From: Solanum dulcamara
Taxonomy: Eukaryota > Streptophyta > Magnoliopsida > Solanales > Solanaceae
Direction of reading: 5' to 3'
Assembly: GCF_947179165.1 (NCBI RefSeq)
Contig: NC_077240.1
Span: forward strand, 23,912,001-23,976,000
Length of the DNA stretch: 64,000 nt
The notes under the pieces were generated by a model. It was given only the letters and a program-made list of their open reading frames with translations, made no database searches and was not told the DNA's origin. Positions 44,079-57,130 of this stretch are shown piece after piece; position 1 is the stretch's first letter; each line of letters begins with the position of its first letter. The position numbers and the translations under genes are program-made.

Positions 44079-46914
44079 ATGGCTTCACCGCCGCCGGTGA
44101 AGCTCCCTTGGCCACCGAATATAGCTCATCAAACATCACCCTTTCATCCAGCTAATGACACTTTGAATCTGCAAAAAGACACTGAAAATACAGTAGCAAT
44201 TTCAAGTGAAGCTGGTTTAACTCAACTACATTCGATCGGACACAAGACTCCATTTTCACAATCGAAACTTCTCAAAGGCTTGTCACTCCTGAGGAGCTGC
44301 GCAGAGCTGAAGAAATAATTTCACTACACAAATATGGACTGATTCGTATTAAATCAGCTATGGGAGATGAATCTCCACTGCAAGTATCCTCTGTGTCCAA
44401 AAAATCAAGCCAGATTACCCAACCAATTGAGGGAAATCAACGGGAAACGACTGACATGCGCCTCCAAAATCGAGCAACTTCCGGCGAGATTCGAGACATG
44501 GAAACCACTGGGTTTGTTCGCAACGTCAAGACGCAGCTGTGGGAACAATCTTCACCGGAGAAATCATCGCCGGCGAAGAAATTGACGGCGGCCCAACTTG
44601 CCCAAAACCAATACCAAAATGTTCCTGAGGATGTTGCGCATCTCCCAGGCACCAAGCGCCATTTCGAATTACCCCCATACTGTTCGAATATCCATTTGAA
44701 CTCTGCAAGTTCAAAGACTGTGGAACACACTATTCTTAGAGATCAATTTTCGGAGGGGCTAAAGTTTCAAGATCAATTGCACCGTCAAAGGGATGGAATT
44801 CACGAGCCTATCAACCTTCACCAGGTACCATCCCTTGAATATCAATGTAAGAATTCGAATCTTGAAAATCAGGCTACTGGAGATACAAATTATGAAAAAA
44901 CAGTCCAAAATCTTCAAACTTCAAGAATGGACAATGATCAATGTAATCTGGTTGTTAATGATGAATGGAGTCCTTCAAAAGTTGGAAAAAAGGGAATTCT
45001 ATTGTTCCATTGAAAAATATGATGGACTGTGGTCGCAATGAGATTAACGAAATCAGCTCGTCTAATTTTTCCTTTGGTGTTACAACTACTGGTACCTTGT
45101 TAGAGGTCCAAACTAATGGAAAGAACCAACTTGGTGTAAGTCAGTCCCACAGATACAGAACAGGGACATCTGCAGGTATGGCTAATCCCCTTAACTTGGT
45201 GAATTATGATGGTAATATGTTGAAATCCATTGGAACTCATTTGCAAGTTCATGCAAATGAGCACCATGGTCCTGCTGTTGGTAGTTCACTGCAGGGCATG
45301 GATCATGACCATATCAAGTTTGATAATATCTTGGTTCATAATGTTGAGAAGCAAAGTTACCACATTGAAGCTGAAAATGCAGAAGCAGGTATGTCTATGC
45401 CCTTTAACTTAATGAATTTTGAGGTTAATATGTTGAAACCCATTGGTGCTCAGTTGCCATCCCAAGCAAATGAGCACCATGGTACTGCTGCTACTAAACC
45501 TATGCAGGGAAAAGAAACTGATCCTAACAAGGCTGACTGTAACCATGTAACATGGCCCAAAGTTTCAAACAATGGGATACTTCAGCACTCCCAGCAGCAA
45601 AAGACTCAAAAGCCCACTTCAACCTATAACAATTATCCAAAGGTGTCCAGTAACTTTGACAAACCCAGCCTAAACCACCAAGGAAACAACAATGTATCTA
45701 ATCAGTCTCAACCAGGTGAGTACTGCAATCAAAACCCCCAGAAAAACCAATTTCCTAACAAGAGGGACCTGGTCCCTCAACCAGCTACCTACATTGTCAT
45801 CCAAACATTTGCTACCAAACTTAGACTCAACCAAGCTAGGACTGAGGTCCCTATTGAGCTATCAACTCCTACTTTCACTACCAAACAAGGCTTACCTGCA
45901 GTGATTTTCAAAAAAGAAGACTTTATGATTAAATTGGCTGCAAGATGCAAGTATACCTTGGTGGGCAAATTCAGCAACACCATGCCCAAAATAGAGTTGA
46001 TAAGAAAAAGCTTCATTTTGCAGACTCAATTGTCTGGAGGGGTAAAGATAGCTCATTTCAATGCAAGACATGTCTATATTGACCTTGATAATGAGCAGGA
46101 CTACATCACAGTGTGGACAAAACAAAGGATGAGCATAGAGGGTCAACTCATGAGGATACAAACATGGACTCCTACTTTCAGGCCTGAGGAAGAAACACCT
46201 GTGGTACCAATTTGGGTTGCCTTACCTGAATTACCTTGGCACTGTTATAACAAAGAGTTTGTGACAGCTCTTTTGGCTCCTATTGGTAAAGTCTTATACC
46301 TAGACACTGCATCTATACAAAAGACAAGAGGGAGTATAGCTAAGGTAAGGTTACAGGTTAACCTCACCAAACAAAGGCCACCTCATGTGTGGATGGGGTA
46401 TGATGAAGAAGACATCACACAAGGAAGATGGCAGGCAATCCGTTATGAAAATGTCCCTGAATACTGCATGTACTGCAAGCATCAAGGCCATATGATTCAT
46501 GTATGTACTGTCCAGAAAAGAGATGAAGAGCAAAAGAAAAGAAAAGAACTTGAAGCTGTCAAGAAAAACAAAAACAAAGATGGCATGGAGAACAAGGATC
46601 AACAGGAAGTACAAACTAATGAAGTGCAGCTGCAGGGTAATATTGCAGCACCTAGTATTCAGGTACAGCCACCACCTGCTACTGATAACCAACAGGAACA
46701 TAGATGGCAAATTCAAATGAAAAAGCAAAACAAAAACCTTAACAATGTTCAGCAAAACAAAGGTATTATAACCAATGCATTTCTGGAGAAAAACAGAAAG
46801 GAACATGTCCAGCAGAACAAAAACTTCAGGAAAACAAACCAACAAAATGAATTCTTCCATCAGGAAGCAACCAACAGAACAGGACAACATTATTCCTCAA
46901 GGACCAGGTATTGA
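44079..46914 (+). pseudogene. L1 ORF1 (DUF4283 plus CCHC knuckle)
   Basis: ORF1 proteins coat LINE RNA. The frame probably began at ATG 44079 (MASPPPVKLPWPPN). It moves frame near 44260-44280 and again at the A/G run around 44987-44995, then is open to TGA 46912-46914. The conserved DUF4283-like region spans about 45900-46440 (RCKYTLVGKFSN, VWTKQRMSIEGQLMRIQTWT, VPIWVALPELPWH) and is followed by the knuckle YCMYCKHQGHMIHVC at about 46465-46510 and a Lys/Gln-rich tail. Two similar segments (MANPLNLVNYDGNMLKSIG and MSMPFNLMNFEVNMLKPIG) show an internal duplication at about 45177-45510. Confidence 0.85.
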
Positions 46915-47333
46915 CTTAAGACTCCCACAGTCCCACTCCCCTCATAATCAGTGCACAGGTGTTAAAACAATTGCTAACAGTGAAATAAGCAAGGAGCTCA
47001 GGTATTGACTCAATGCTCCCAATACTCATGATGCCCCCCTTTTATAATATTAATGTTGTTGGTTCAGAAGCTGCTGGGGGTTTGGATGGAAGAGTACAGG
47101 AGGAACCCACTAACCTGCAGGATGGGGTAACCAAAGGAGGAGGGACTTTGTCTCATGTTATGCATGAGAACCCAAACACTGACCCTAGGTGTGACCTTAG
47201 AGCCCCTGCTACCACTGCATATAAGGATCAACAAAGTATTACACTTCCAACAACTGCAGAACATGACTAGTACATTATAGAGCAAATAGATACAGTCAGA
47301 CCAGCTATTCCTCTGCAGACAAACAAAGGGTCA

Positions 47334-50300
47334 ATGGCAAAAGATCTTGGGTCTGTAGCAAGCACAAGTGCCAGTGGTTCTACTGAAAAAAAGAACAAGC
47401 TGAGCAAAAAAAGGAGAGATGTCATCAAAAAAAGAATTCAAGAGAAGAACTTTGTTGACAAAGATCATACAGGTGTGTTAGGTAACAGCGGAAATGATCC
47501 AAAAACTACCTCAGGTTATCAGCAATTTGTCTTGGCGGATGATCAGGTTGGCATGGATATCACTCCCTTACAAGCTCGCTATAACCACAGAACACCCCAG
47601 CAAACACCAGACAAAACATCAGACCAACCTACAAACTCTAATTTCAAATGCATCCCCAACACTAAGATAGAGGTCCCTACTGACTTGGATGAATATGCTG
47701 TGCTTGAATCTGAACATGAGGGTGATATGTGCTTGCAAGTTCAAGCTACATCTACTGAGAGATATGTGCTTAACAAAAATGATATCTCAGAAGATCTAGA
47801 TGATGAGTACAGGGTCATTCACTCTGAGGATGAGGAAGATCTTGACCAATTTGATGAAACACAAAAGGAAGAAGAGGATAACAGTGCCCAACAGTTGGAA
47901 GCCTTGGCAGCAGTAATTCACAATGAAATCCAGCAGGTTACTGAGAAGAATGGTCTATCCCCTAGAGGTCAGCAAGAAAAGAAAGGAGGAATAAGCAAAC
48001 TACCACCAGCAGCACTGATAATGATGCAGTCAAAAGCATCATCAACACAAGGTCTAAATCCCAAAATATTGATGATTAGTACACTTTGTTGGAATGCAAG
48101 GAGTATTGATACTCAGGGGGCTTTGGACAGAATACAAAAACTCAAAGACTACCACAATCTCTCTATGTTGGCAATTCTTGAACCATTTTCCAACAAATCC
48201 CAAATCAACTTCTACAAAATCCATCTCAAAATGGACCATGCTACTTATAATCCCAATAGTAAGATATGGCTTTTCTGGAACCAAGATGTAACCTGCAGCA
48301 TTCTGGATCAAGGTGAGCAACAAATTACTTGTGAACTCAAACATTCTGCCAATCCTAATACCTATATTACACCACCTTTGTGTATGCTAAATGCAAAGAC
48401 TACATGAGGAGGAGTTTATGGGAGAAGATGCTTCAGCATGCAGACATTGATAAACCTTGGTGCATAATAGGGGACTTCAATGTGATTACTGATACTGAGG
48501 AAAAGCTGGGGGGGCAACCTTATAATATGAATAAAAGTTTTGATTTCATAAGTGTTATTGAGGCCTGTGGTCTCACTGATTTGGGTTTTTCTGGTCAGAA
48601 ATTCACTTGGTGTAACAATAGAGATAATGAGGCAAGGATTTGGAAGAGATTAGATAGAGCAATGGTGAATGATAAGTGGTTGGATGTTATGCCTGTAACC
48701 ACTATTACTCACCTAGCTGCCACAGGCTCTGACCACTGTCCTCTTCTTTTGGAGTGTGTTAACAGACAAGTCAAAACCATCAAGTACTTCAAGTTCCTGC
48801 AATGCTGGGTGGACAATGATACTTTCCTAGACACTGTGAAGACATGTTGGGAGAGACCTATTGAAGGGAACCCTATGAGAAGATTCCATCAGAAACTGAA
48901 AAGAGTCTCAAACACTCTTAGCAAATGGTCTAGACAGAAGTATGGGGACATTTTTACCACATTGAAAGACTTGAAGAGAAGGTCAGGAATGCTGAGGAGG
49001 CCATCATCAATGACAACTCTGAATCAAATAGAACCAATCTCAATCTCATCAATGCACAGTATATTAGGTCTCTGAAGATTCAACAATCCATCCTTGAATA
49101 AAAAACACAACTACAGTGGTTTAAGGATGGGGATGCCAACTCCAGCTACTTTCATGCTATTATAAGGGGAAGAAGAAGGAGGTTGTTTATTCATAGAATC
49201 ACTGATGAGCAGGAGAATATTATTCAAAGGGATGAAGATATAGGCAAGGTTGCATGTGACCATTTTGCAAAGATTTTCACTGGAGACAACAAAAACATCA
49301 ATGAGGAAGTTATCAATTGCATTCCTAGGAGTGTCACTGAGCAACAAAACCATCTGTTGAGTGCCCTACCAATTAAAGAGGAACTCAAGATGGCTGTTTT
49401 CTCTATGAATACTACTTCAGCTGCAGGCCCTGATGGAATGAGTGGAACATTTTTCCACTCCTGCTGGGACATTATTAGTGATGATAAACCTCATCCATTA
49501 TTATTTTAATGGACATACCCTTCCCAAATACATTACCCATGCATGTTTGGTCTTACTCCCAAAAGTGGATCATCCTAATAAATTCTCTGAGTTCAGACCT
49601 ATATCCCTCAGTAACTTCACAAGCAAAGTCATTTCCAAGCTCCTGTGTCTAAGACTTGCCCCTATTCTTCCCTCTCTCATCTTTGAAAATCAGACTGGGT
49701 TTGTAAAAGGGAGAAGCATCTCTGAAAACATAATGCTTGCTCAGGAAATTATTCACAACATAAAAAAACCCAATCTTGGTGATAATGTGGTTATAAAGCT
49801 TGATATGGCCAAAGCATATGATAGGGTCTCATGGTCCTTCATATGTCTAGTCATGAGAAAGATGGGTTTTTGTGAGATATTTATTGATATGGTATGGAGA
49901 ACCATGTCAAATAACTGGTACTCAGTAATCATAAATGGTATTAGACATGGTTTCTTCCATTCCACAAGAGGGCTCAAGCAGGGAGATCCCCTCTCCCCAG
50001 CCCTCTTTATTTTGGGTGCTGAAGTGCTGTCTAAAATGCTTAATAACCTCCATCATCATTACTTGTATACTGGCTTTCAAATGGAAAAGAAGGGGCCTCA
50101 GATCAATCACCTGAGCTTTGCTGATGACATAATTATCTTTACTTCTACTTCCAACTTTTCCCTGAAGCTCATTATGAATACTCTGAAAATCTATGAAGAC
50201 ACCTCTGGACAGCTCATTAATAAGTAAGAGCCAATTCCTTATCCCTATCAACACTTCTGCTGCAACCATTGACAGGATCAAGTCAATTACTGGCTACAGG

Positions 50301-52224
50301 TATACAAATGGACCCACTACATACTTGGGATGCCCTTTGTATATTGGAAGTAGAAGGATTATATACTTCACACGTATGGTTGCAAAAGTAATTGCTAAGA
50401 TCAGAGGTTGGCAGACAAGGATGCTAAGCTATGGAGGAAGAGCTACTTTGATCAAGTCAGTCTTACAATCCTTCCCAATTCATTTACTGTCTGCAGTGAC
50501 CCCTACCAACACTACTCTTAAGCAGATCAAATGTCTAATGGCTGATTTTTTCTGGGGATGGGAGAAGGAGAAAAAGAAGTACCATTGGGCATCTTGAGAA
50601 ACACTTAGTTACCCCTATGAAGAAGGGGGTATTGGTGTGAAAAACCTGAGAGATGTGTTTTTATCCTTGCAATATAAACAGTGGTTCTTCAGATCCAAAA
50701 AGACTTTATGGGGAGAGTTTCTGAAGGCTAAGTATTGCCAAAGGGCCAACCCAGTCAGTCATCAAGAAATGGGGCAATGGTCAATCTCTCATGTGGAAGC
50801 ATATGATGGCAAACAAAGCTGATATTGAACCTCATATTCAATGGTTAATCAACTCAGGTACCTGCAGCTTTTGGTGGGATGATTGGCTAGGAGTTGGCCC
50901 CCTAGCTAATCACAATACATACATACCTAGACTCAACAATAGCACAGTCTCTGAGTACCTTATTAATGGTGTGTGGAATGTTCAGAAAATCAGTCAACAT
51001 GCCCCTCCACAGCTGGTCCATCAGATACTTGAAATTGATATAAACTATCAACCTCATAGAGCTGATCAAGCCTGTTGGAAACTGACTTCTCATGGTAATT
51101 TCACATGTAAATCTGCTTGGGAACATGTTAGAAAGAAAAAGGCTAAGACCTTGACTGATGGCTATACTTGGCACACTATCATCCCTTTCAAAGTGTCCCT
51201 TTTGCAATGGAGAGCTCTCAGACTGAAACTTCCCACCAATGACAAGCTTATCCAATTTGGAGCAGAACCAGCAGCATGTTCTTGTTGTTATAGACCTGGT
51301 TTGGATAATGCTGATCATATATTTGCGTCTGGAAAATTTGCCAAGCACATTTGGCAACATTTCTCCAGCTTTTGGGGAATCCTGCAGGGTACCAGCACCT
51401 TGAGAGGGATCCTGATGCACTGGTGGACTTCCAAGTTCAATAATGAAGTGCAGAAGCTAATGCTGCAGGCCACTCCTATTTTTGTTTGTTGGCATATATG
51501 GAAGAATAGATGTGCAAGTAAATATGGAGGAAAGAAATGTAGTGCTACTAGAGTTAAATACTCCATTGTTAAGGACCTATATATGCTAATAAGCACTTCT
51601 TATCCTTATATTAAGTGGCCTAAGGACCGGAAGGAGCTGGTTACTATGGTAGAGATCTGTCAACATGACATGAGGGTGATCAAAGTTCATTGGTGCAGAC
51701 CTCCACCTTCCATAGTAAAGCTGAACACAGATGGGAGTGCACTAGATAACCCAGGGAAAATAGGAGCAGGGGGAATATTAAGAGACCACAATGGTAACTT
51801 AATATATGCCTTTGCAACTCCTCTAGGATATGGTTCCAACAATCAAGCAGAAGTACAGGCAGCAGTTATTGGCATCATTTGGTGTCTCCAACATGGTTAT
51901 AGTAGAGTGATACTAGAGGTTGATTCAGAACTACTGACCAAGTGGTTGAACCAAGGCATCAAACCTCCATGGAACATCCACAAATGCATGACAGAGCTTC
52001 AGAAGTTGGTCCAACTTTTGGACTTCTTCCATTGCAGACATGTATTCAGAGAAGCTAACTTCCCTGCAGATACTTTGTCTAAATACAGTCACATGTTTGA
52101 TCATATACAACACTTCTATGATTTTCAGCAACTACCACAAGAAACCAAGGGCTACATCAAGTTGGATATCGGGATGGCAAGCTTTAGAAGAAGAAAGCTA
52201 AAGAGGATCAAACAACTTCCTTGA
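47334..52224 (+). pseudogene. L1 ORF2: endonuclease, reverse transcriptase, RNase H
   Basis: Order of parts: acidic linker (47334-48070); APE-type endonuclease start STLCWNARSI (48075), then after a frame change IIGDFNVIT (about 48465) and GSDHCPLLL (about 48730); a second change near 48990; reverse transcriptase with CLVLLPKVD, GFVKGRSISENIMLAQE, KLDMAKAYDRVSW, GLKQGDPLSPALF and LSFADDIIIFT (49530-50150); zf-RVT-like region CSCCYRPGLDNADHIF (about 51280); RNase H with LNTDGSALDNPGKIGAGG, NNQAEVQAA and LEVDSELL (51720-51940). Frame changes fall near 48390, 48990, 49480, 50210 and 50790, and stops at about 49099 and 50595. An L1 that carries RNase H at its C-terminus is normal in plants. Confidence 0.88.
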
Positions 52225-52293
52225 CTCTTATATTGTGATCTCTATGTATAATGTAGTTTACTCTTTCTTATTCAACGTAGCCATTTCTTATTG

Positions 52294-53880
52294 TAAGGGG
52301 AGAGTCTCCCTCGCTTATCGCTTTCCTAGAATAACCAACTTACCATTAGAGGTAAGGATTAGAGTAGTTGTTTCTTCTTTGATTTTGCTGTGCAGGTACA
52401 TGGTTGAACTGCAGCACTTGAGCCAACACTTGGAATTGCCTCCTTGTTCCCTGTGCAGGCACCCTAAGCAACTGCAACACTTGATCCATCTGAAACCCTG
52501 CAACAACATCAAGAGTTGCAGCAAGCTGCAGCAACTGAGCATGAAAGCTGCAAACATTTCCAAGGTTGCTGCTTTTCATCTGAACTGCAGCAACCTACAG
52601 AGCTGCAACATGCTGCATTCAATGCAAGCTGCACCACTCTTGGAGTTCAAATCACCTAGAAGTCCCTCAACTACACAACCATCTACACAACCCATATTGG
52701 AAACCTTCAGTATCCAACAAACTGCAACAACTTACAGACCTGCAACACTGGATCAAACACTTGGATTTCCCCTCTTGGTTATTTCCTTTGTGCAGGGCTG
52801 CAGCAATTCAGTTACTCTTGGAGTGTTCTCCAACACTCCAAGAGTTTTCATAGTTAGGACCATTGTAAAGGGGAGAGTCTCCCTTGTTTATTGCTTTCTT
52901 AGACAAACCAACTTAAGAGTAGGGATAAGGACTAGAGTAAGTTCTTCTTCTCTTCTTCTTTTGTGCAGGTACAGGTTCATTGCAGACCTGCAGTTTTTTG
53001 ATCCAACATTTGGAGCTCTTCATATGCTTGGTCATCCACAACCAATCCCATGTTGTAGCATTAAACTTGGGACAGAAACTGAAGCTGCAGATAGGCCCTC
53101 CATGCATCATCCAGTACTTGCAAAGTCCAGGAAGCTGCAGTATGGCTCAGCAAGGTGTTATCAACTTCCAACAACTTGCAAAGGAGTGGACTACATCAAT
53201 TGGAATCTTCATACTTCTTCACATAGATGAAGAGGCATTCCTTGTTGAGCTATGCACGGTGTATTACTACACAAGAGTGTCAGCTACATCAACCAACTAC
53301 AACATAGTGATATCCTTGAACAGTACAAAGATACAACATTTTAGAACTCATCTTGACTTGGACAAGCTTGGTATGTCTACCTGTACACTGCAGGGCTGCA
53401 ACATCCAACAACAAAAGCACCCAACAAGCTGCAACAACAAGCAGCACTGCAGCAATTGTCAAAAGGTTCAAATACATCAACCACCTACAACATTGTGAGT
53501 TCAACTTAGCTATGTCATGGGTAGGTTATAGCTTACTTGAATAGGAATAGATAGTCGTTTTCTATTATCGCTTATGTAAGGGGAGAGTCTCCCCCGTTTA
53601 TCGCTTTCCTAGATATTTTGAATTGAGAGGAGTCCTATCATAGAGTCTTTCTCTTTTCTTGTATTTAGGAGGCACCTTATTATATCGGGGATCAGTTAGC
53701 CGACCTTAGTAGGTTAGCCGACTTTTGAACCGACTTAAGAATGGAGGTAAGGTTTATGCCCCCTCCTTGTATTTTCTGTTTTTATTTATAATAAGACTTG
53801 GGGGTGTGCGGCTCAACCCCTGACCGCCAAGAGGGGTGGGAGCCTCGAGGCGAGGTCTGTTTCCCATAAGAAAAAAAAAA
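52294..53880 (+). repeat. Modular 3' region of the L1: three copies of a boundary motif
   Basis: The motif GTAAGGGGAGAGTCTCCC (second copy with one extra A) followed by TTATCGCTTTCCTAGA-type sequence starts near 52295, 52866 and 53577. After the first two copies comes a pyrimidine tract ending TGTGCAGGTAC and then CTGCAG-rich sequence. The modules are about 570, 710 and 300 bp. A 331-residue ORF (52235-53230) and a 172-residue ORF (52980-53498) run through them, without recognisable domains. Last comes a GC-rich end and the A-tail. Confidence 0.75.
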
Positions 53881-54278
53881 CAAAGGGGAAATTTGGTCGC
53901 TACTTGCTCTTTATTCTTTGTATAAATACATTTGCTTACAACTTACAAACATGCCCAAATTTTAAAAGGTGGAACCCATTACAAATTGGCAAATTAGCTC
54001 CAATTTTTTTGCAAACCGACACAAATGTAAAGAAGATTATTAATTTGTAACAATTACGATATGCAGTTTTTTTTCGTAGCAGAGTTAAAATAATGTGCTT
54101 ATGAAAAAATAAATAAAACTGTTAAGTCTTTTTCATTAAAAAAAACAAACAAACAAATTTTAATGATTTTGGTTTCTGCAAAATCCAAAGCAACTCAATA
54201 TGGCGGAAGTATATTAGTCCATACAAGTACAGCCGCTTTCAGTTTCTGAAGAAGAAGAAAACTGACAGAAGCTCAGAA
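53881..54278. other. Spacer and probable 5' leader of the PPR gene
   Basis: AT-rich. The 60-100 bases before the ATG at 54279 are the likely leader. No separate feature is visible. Confidence 0.45.
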
Positions 54279-57130
54279 ATGCCACCCAAATCCTCACAAA
54301 CCAAACCATACTTCTTCTACGGCCACCGGAAACCGACTCAACATCGTCCCACAGTACAAGGAGGCCTCTTTTCCAATCGCCAAACCATAAACCCAAATCG
54401 CACCACCAAAAACTCCCCTTCCTCTGCTACCCAAGGCAACTTTCAGCTTCAAAAATGGGACCCAGATGGAGTTTCGGGTCTAAATTCCAGAGACCCATCT
54501 CAGGAATTCTTCTCTTTAGCTCAGCGTCTATCACCAATTGCTAGGTATATAGTGGATTCATTCAGGAAACATGGGAATTGGGGTGCACCCCTTTTGGCTG
54601 ACCTTAATAGCCTACGACGGGTTACACCTAAGCTTGTAGCTGAGGTCCTTAAGCACCCTAATCTTGATCCCAAAATTTCATCCAAGTTCTTCTATTGGGC
54701 TGGTATATTCAAAATTCACCCTTTTTACTTTTTTGGGGATTTTGTTATTTTTAATCAAGAAGCTTCTTGTTCCAATTGTTTGTGTCATTCTTTTTCCTTT
54801 CTCTCGAAAATTAGTGTGATATCCAAGATTGTTGAATGTGTTTTGTTGTCAATTTGAAATGGGAATGTTTCAACTTGTAATGCTATAATTTGGAAATTTA
54901 TTTTTCAAATTTTAGTCTAAAACTGGGTCATGGAGACGTAGTGGTAAAGCTCACACTCTATACTCCTAGACCCCACTTTGTTGTATTTTACTGGGTTTGT
55001 TGTTGTTGTAGTCTAAAAATGGGTCAAGCTGGCACAGAAAATCAAAAAGGGAAATTTTGAATGGACGGGGAGAGTCTATAGATGCAATGGTGTGATTTTG
55101 AGGCAGTCAAATACTACAATTATCGTGGAATTTTATGGGATGGGGAGAGTATGTAGATGCAATCGTGTGATTCTGAGGCAATCTGACACCACAATTGTCG
55201 TGGTTTTGAACTATTGGCAGCATGTTATGCCTTAAACTTGTCTATATACAAAAGATGAAGTCCAAAATTATGCAAATTTTTTTATGTTTGATTCACAAGA
55301 AACAATGAGCAAAATTAATAGACAAACGAATAATAATCAGTGTTGTGCTTGGATATTTGTATCTTCTTATCCTTATAATGTATCTTAACAGGAAAACAGA
55401 AAGGTTATAGGCATGATTTCTCTTGTTACAATGCCTTTGCTTATGGTCTGAATCGGGCGAATCAATTTCGGACAGCTGATCAGGTTCCTGAGCTGATGCA
55501 TATGCAAGGAAAGTCACCTAGTGAGAAACAATTTGAGATCTTGATCAGAATGCATGGTGATGCTAACAGGGGTCTTAGAGTATACTATGTGTATGAGAAA
55601 ATGAAAAAATTTGGGGTAAAACCAAGAGTTTTTCTGTATAACAGAATAATGGATGCTTTGGTCAAAACCAATCATTTGGACTTGGCTATGTCAGTTTATG
55701 ATGATTTCAAGAAGGATGGGTTGGTGGAGGAAAGCGTGACTTTCATGATCTTGATAAAGGGCCTATGCAAGTTAGGACGGATGGATGAAGTGTTTGGGCT
55801 TTTGGTTCGGATGAGAGAGAATCTTTGCAAACCAGATGTGTTTGCTTACACAGCAATGGTAAAGATATTGGTTGCAGAGCGGAACTTGGATGGTTGTTCA
55901 AAGGTTTGGAAGGAGATGCAACAGGATGCAGTTGAACCCGATGTTATTGCTTATTCAACTTTTATTGCTGGTTTGTGTAAAAATAATCAGGTTGACAAAG
56001 GCTATGAGTTGTTCAAGGAAATGAAACAAAAGAACATTTTAATAGATAGGGGGATTTATGGATGTTTGATTGAATCATTTGTAGCAATTGGGAAAGTTGG
56101 TTTAGCTTGTGATTTGCTTAAAGATCTAATGGACTCGGGCTATAGGGCTGATTTGGCAATCTATAATTCTATTATTGAAGGCCTCTGCAATGCAAAACGA
56201 ATAGATAGGGCCTATAAACTTTTCCAAATCACAGTTCAAGAAGATCTTCGTCCTGACTTTTTCACTGTGAGGCCAATATTGGTGTCTTATGCAGAGTCAA
56301 AGAAAATGGATGAAATTTGCAAATTTCTTGAGGAACTGCAGCGATTAAGCTATTGCATTAGTGATGATTTATCCAAATTCTTCACATTTATGGTAGAGAA
56401 GGATGATAGAATTATGATTGCTTTAGAAGTCTTTGAATATTTGAAAGGAAAAGATTATTGTGGTGTTCCAATATATAACATTCTTATGGAGGCACTCTAT
56501 CAGAATGGCGAGGTGAACAAGGCACTCACATTATTCGCTAAGTTGAGAAGTTCAGATTATGAACCTGATTCATCAACATATAGCAATGCCATCCAGTGTT
56601 TTATAGAGGTCGGAAATGTACAGGAGGCATGTATTTGCTATAACAGAATTAAAGAGTTGTCTTTGATTCCCTCAGTTACTGCATATCGTTCTCTTGTCAA
56701 AGGGCTTTGCAAAATAGGAGAGATTGATCCAGCAATGATGCTAATTCGTGACTGCCTAGGCAATGTGGCTAGTGGTCCTATTGAGTTTAAGTATATTCTC
56801 ACTATTATTAATGTTTGTAAAATGAATGATGCTGAGAAGGTAATGAAAGTTGTAGATGAATTGCTCGAAGAGGGCTATTCTCCTGATAATGCTGTATATT
56901 GCGCTGTAATATCTGGCATGTGCAAACATGGAACAATTGAAGAAGCACGGAATTTTTTTGCAAATATGAGAAAGCTAAAACATCTTACTGAAGCCAACTT
57001 AGTTGTTTATGATGAGATGCTTGTTGACCACATGAAGAAGAAGACGGCAGACCTGGTGTTGTCTGGATTGAAATTTTTTGGTCTGGAATCAAAGTTAAAA
57101 GCGAAGGGGTGTACTCTTTTAGCAGGTTGA
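54279..57130 (+). CDS. P-type pentatricopeptide repeat protein, two exons
   Basis: PPR proteins bind organellar RNA in a sequence-specific way and act in its processing or translation. Exon 1 is 54279-54702, ending TTGGGCTG/GTATATTC, and exon 2 is 55392-57130 after TTAACAG/GAAAAC. The join restores FYWAGKQKGYRHDF, the phrase typical of this family, in frame, giving 720 residues. The start is MPPKSSQTKPYFFYGHRK; the N-terminus is basic and Ser/Pro-rich, compatible with organelle targeting, perhaps mitochondrial. Exon 2 carries about ten or more 35-residue P-type repeats (VEPDVIAYSTFIAGLCKNNQ, RADLAIYNSIIEGLCNAKRI). There is no E or DYW domain. The start recalls Arabidopsis At4g20740, from memory and unchecked. 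If the intron is retained, translation stops at 54855-54857. Only intron is 689 bp and holds a SINE. Confidence 0.88.
54931..55008 (+). mobile_element. Short TS-like SINE in the PPR intron, 18-bp TSD
   Basis: A 78-bp unit contains a box-A-like GTGGTAAAGC stretch and ends TTTACTGGGTTTG plus (TTG)n, like the tobacco TS SINE and its RTE partner. It is flanked by TAGTCTAAAACTGGGTCA (54913-54930) and TAGTCTAAAAATGGGTCA (55009-55026), an 18-bp duplication with one mismatch. At 78 bp it is much shorter than a full SINE and seems internally deleted. It lies in sense orientation to the PPR gene. Confidence 0.8.

Larger units (their letters stand above)
44004..53880 (+). mobile_element. L1-type LINE, near full length, decayed
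   Basis: A non-LTR retrotransposon of about 9.9 kb on the plus strand: ORF1 (RNA-binding), ORF2 (endonuclease, reverse transcriptase, RNase H) and a long 3' region ending in an A-run at 53871-53880. The 5' end is placed just before the first ORF1 frame and may be some bases earlier. The words CAAAGGGAAG near 43955 and CAAAGGGGAA after the tail could be an imperfect target duplication. ORF1 needs two frame changes and ORF2 about five plus stops, so it is old and inactive. Confidence 0.88.

Noticed and set aside
46351..46890. 179-residue minus-strand ORF
   Set aside because: It is the antisense shadow of L1 ORF1, whose domains are clear on the plus strand.
52235..53230. 331-residue ORF after L1 ORF2 as a third LINE protein
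   Set aside because: No domain is recognisable and the sequence is made of repeated CTGCA-rich modules. I keep it as part of the modular 3' region, not as a gene.
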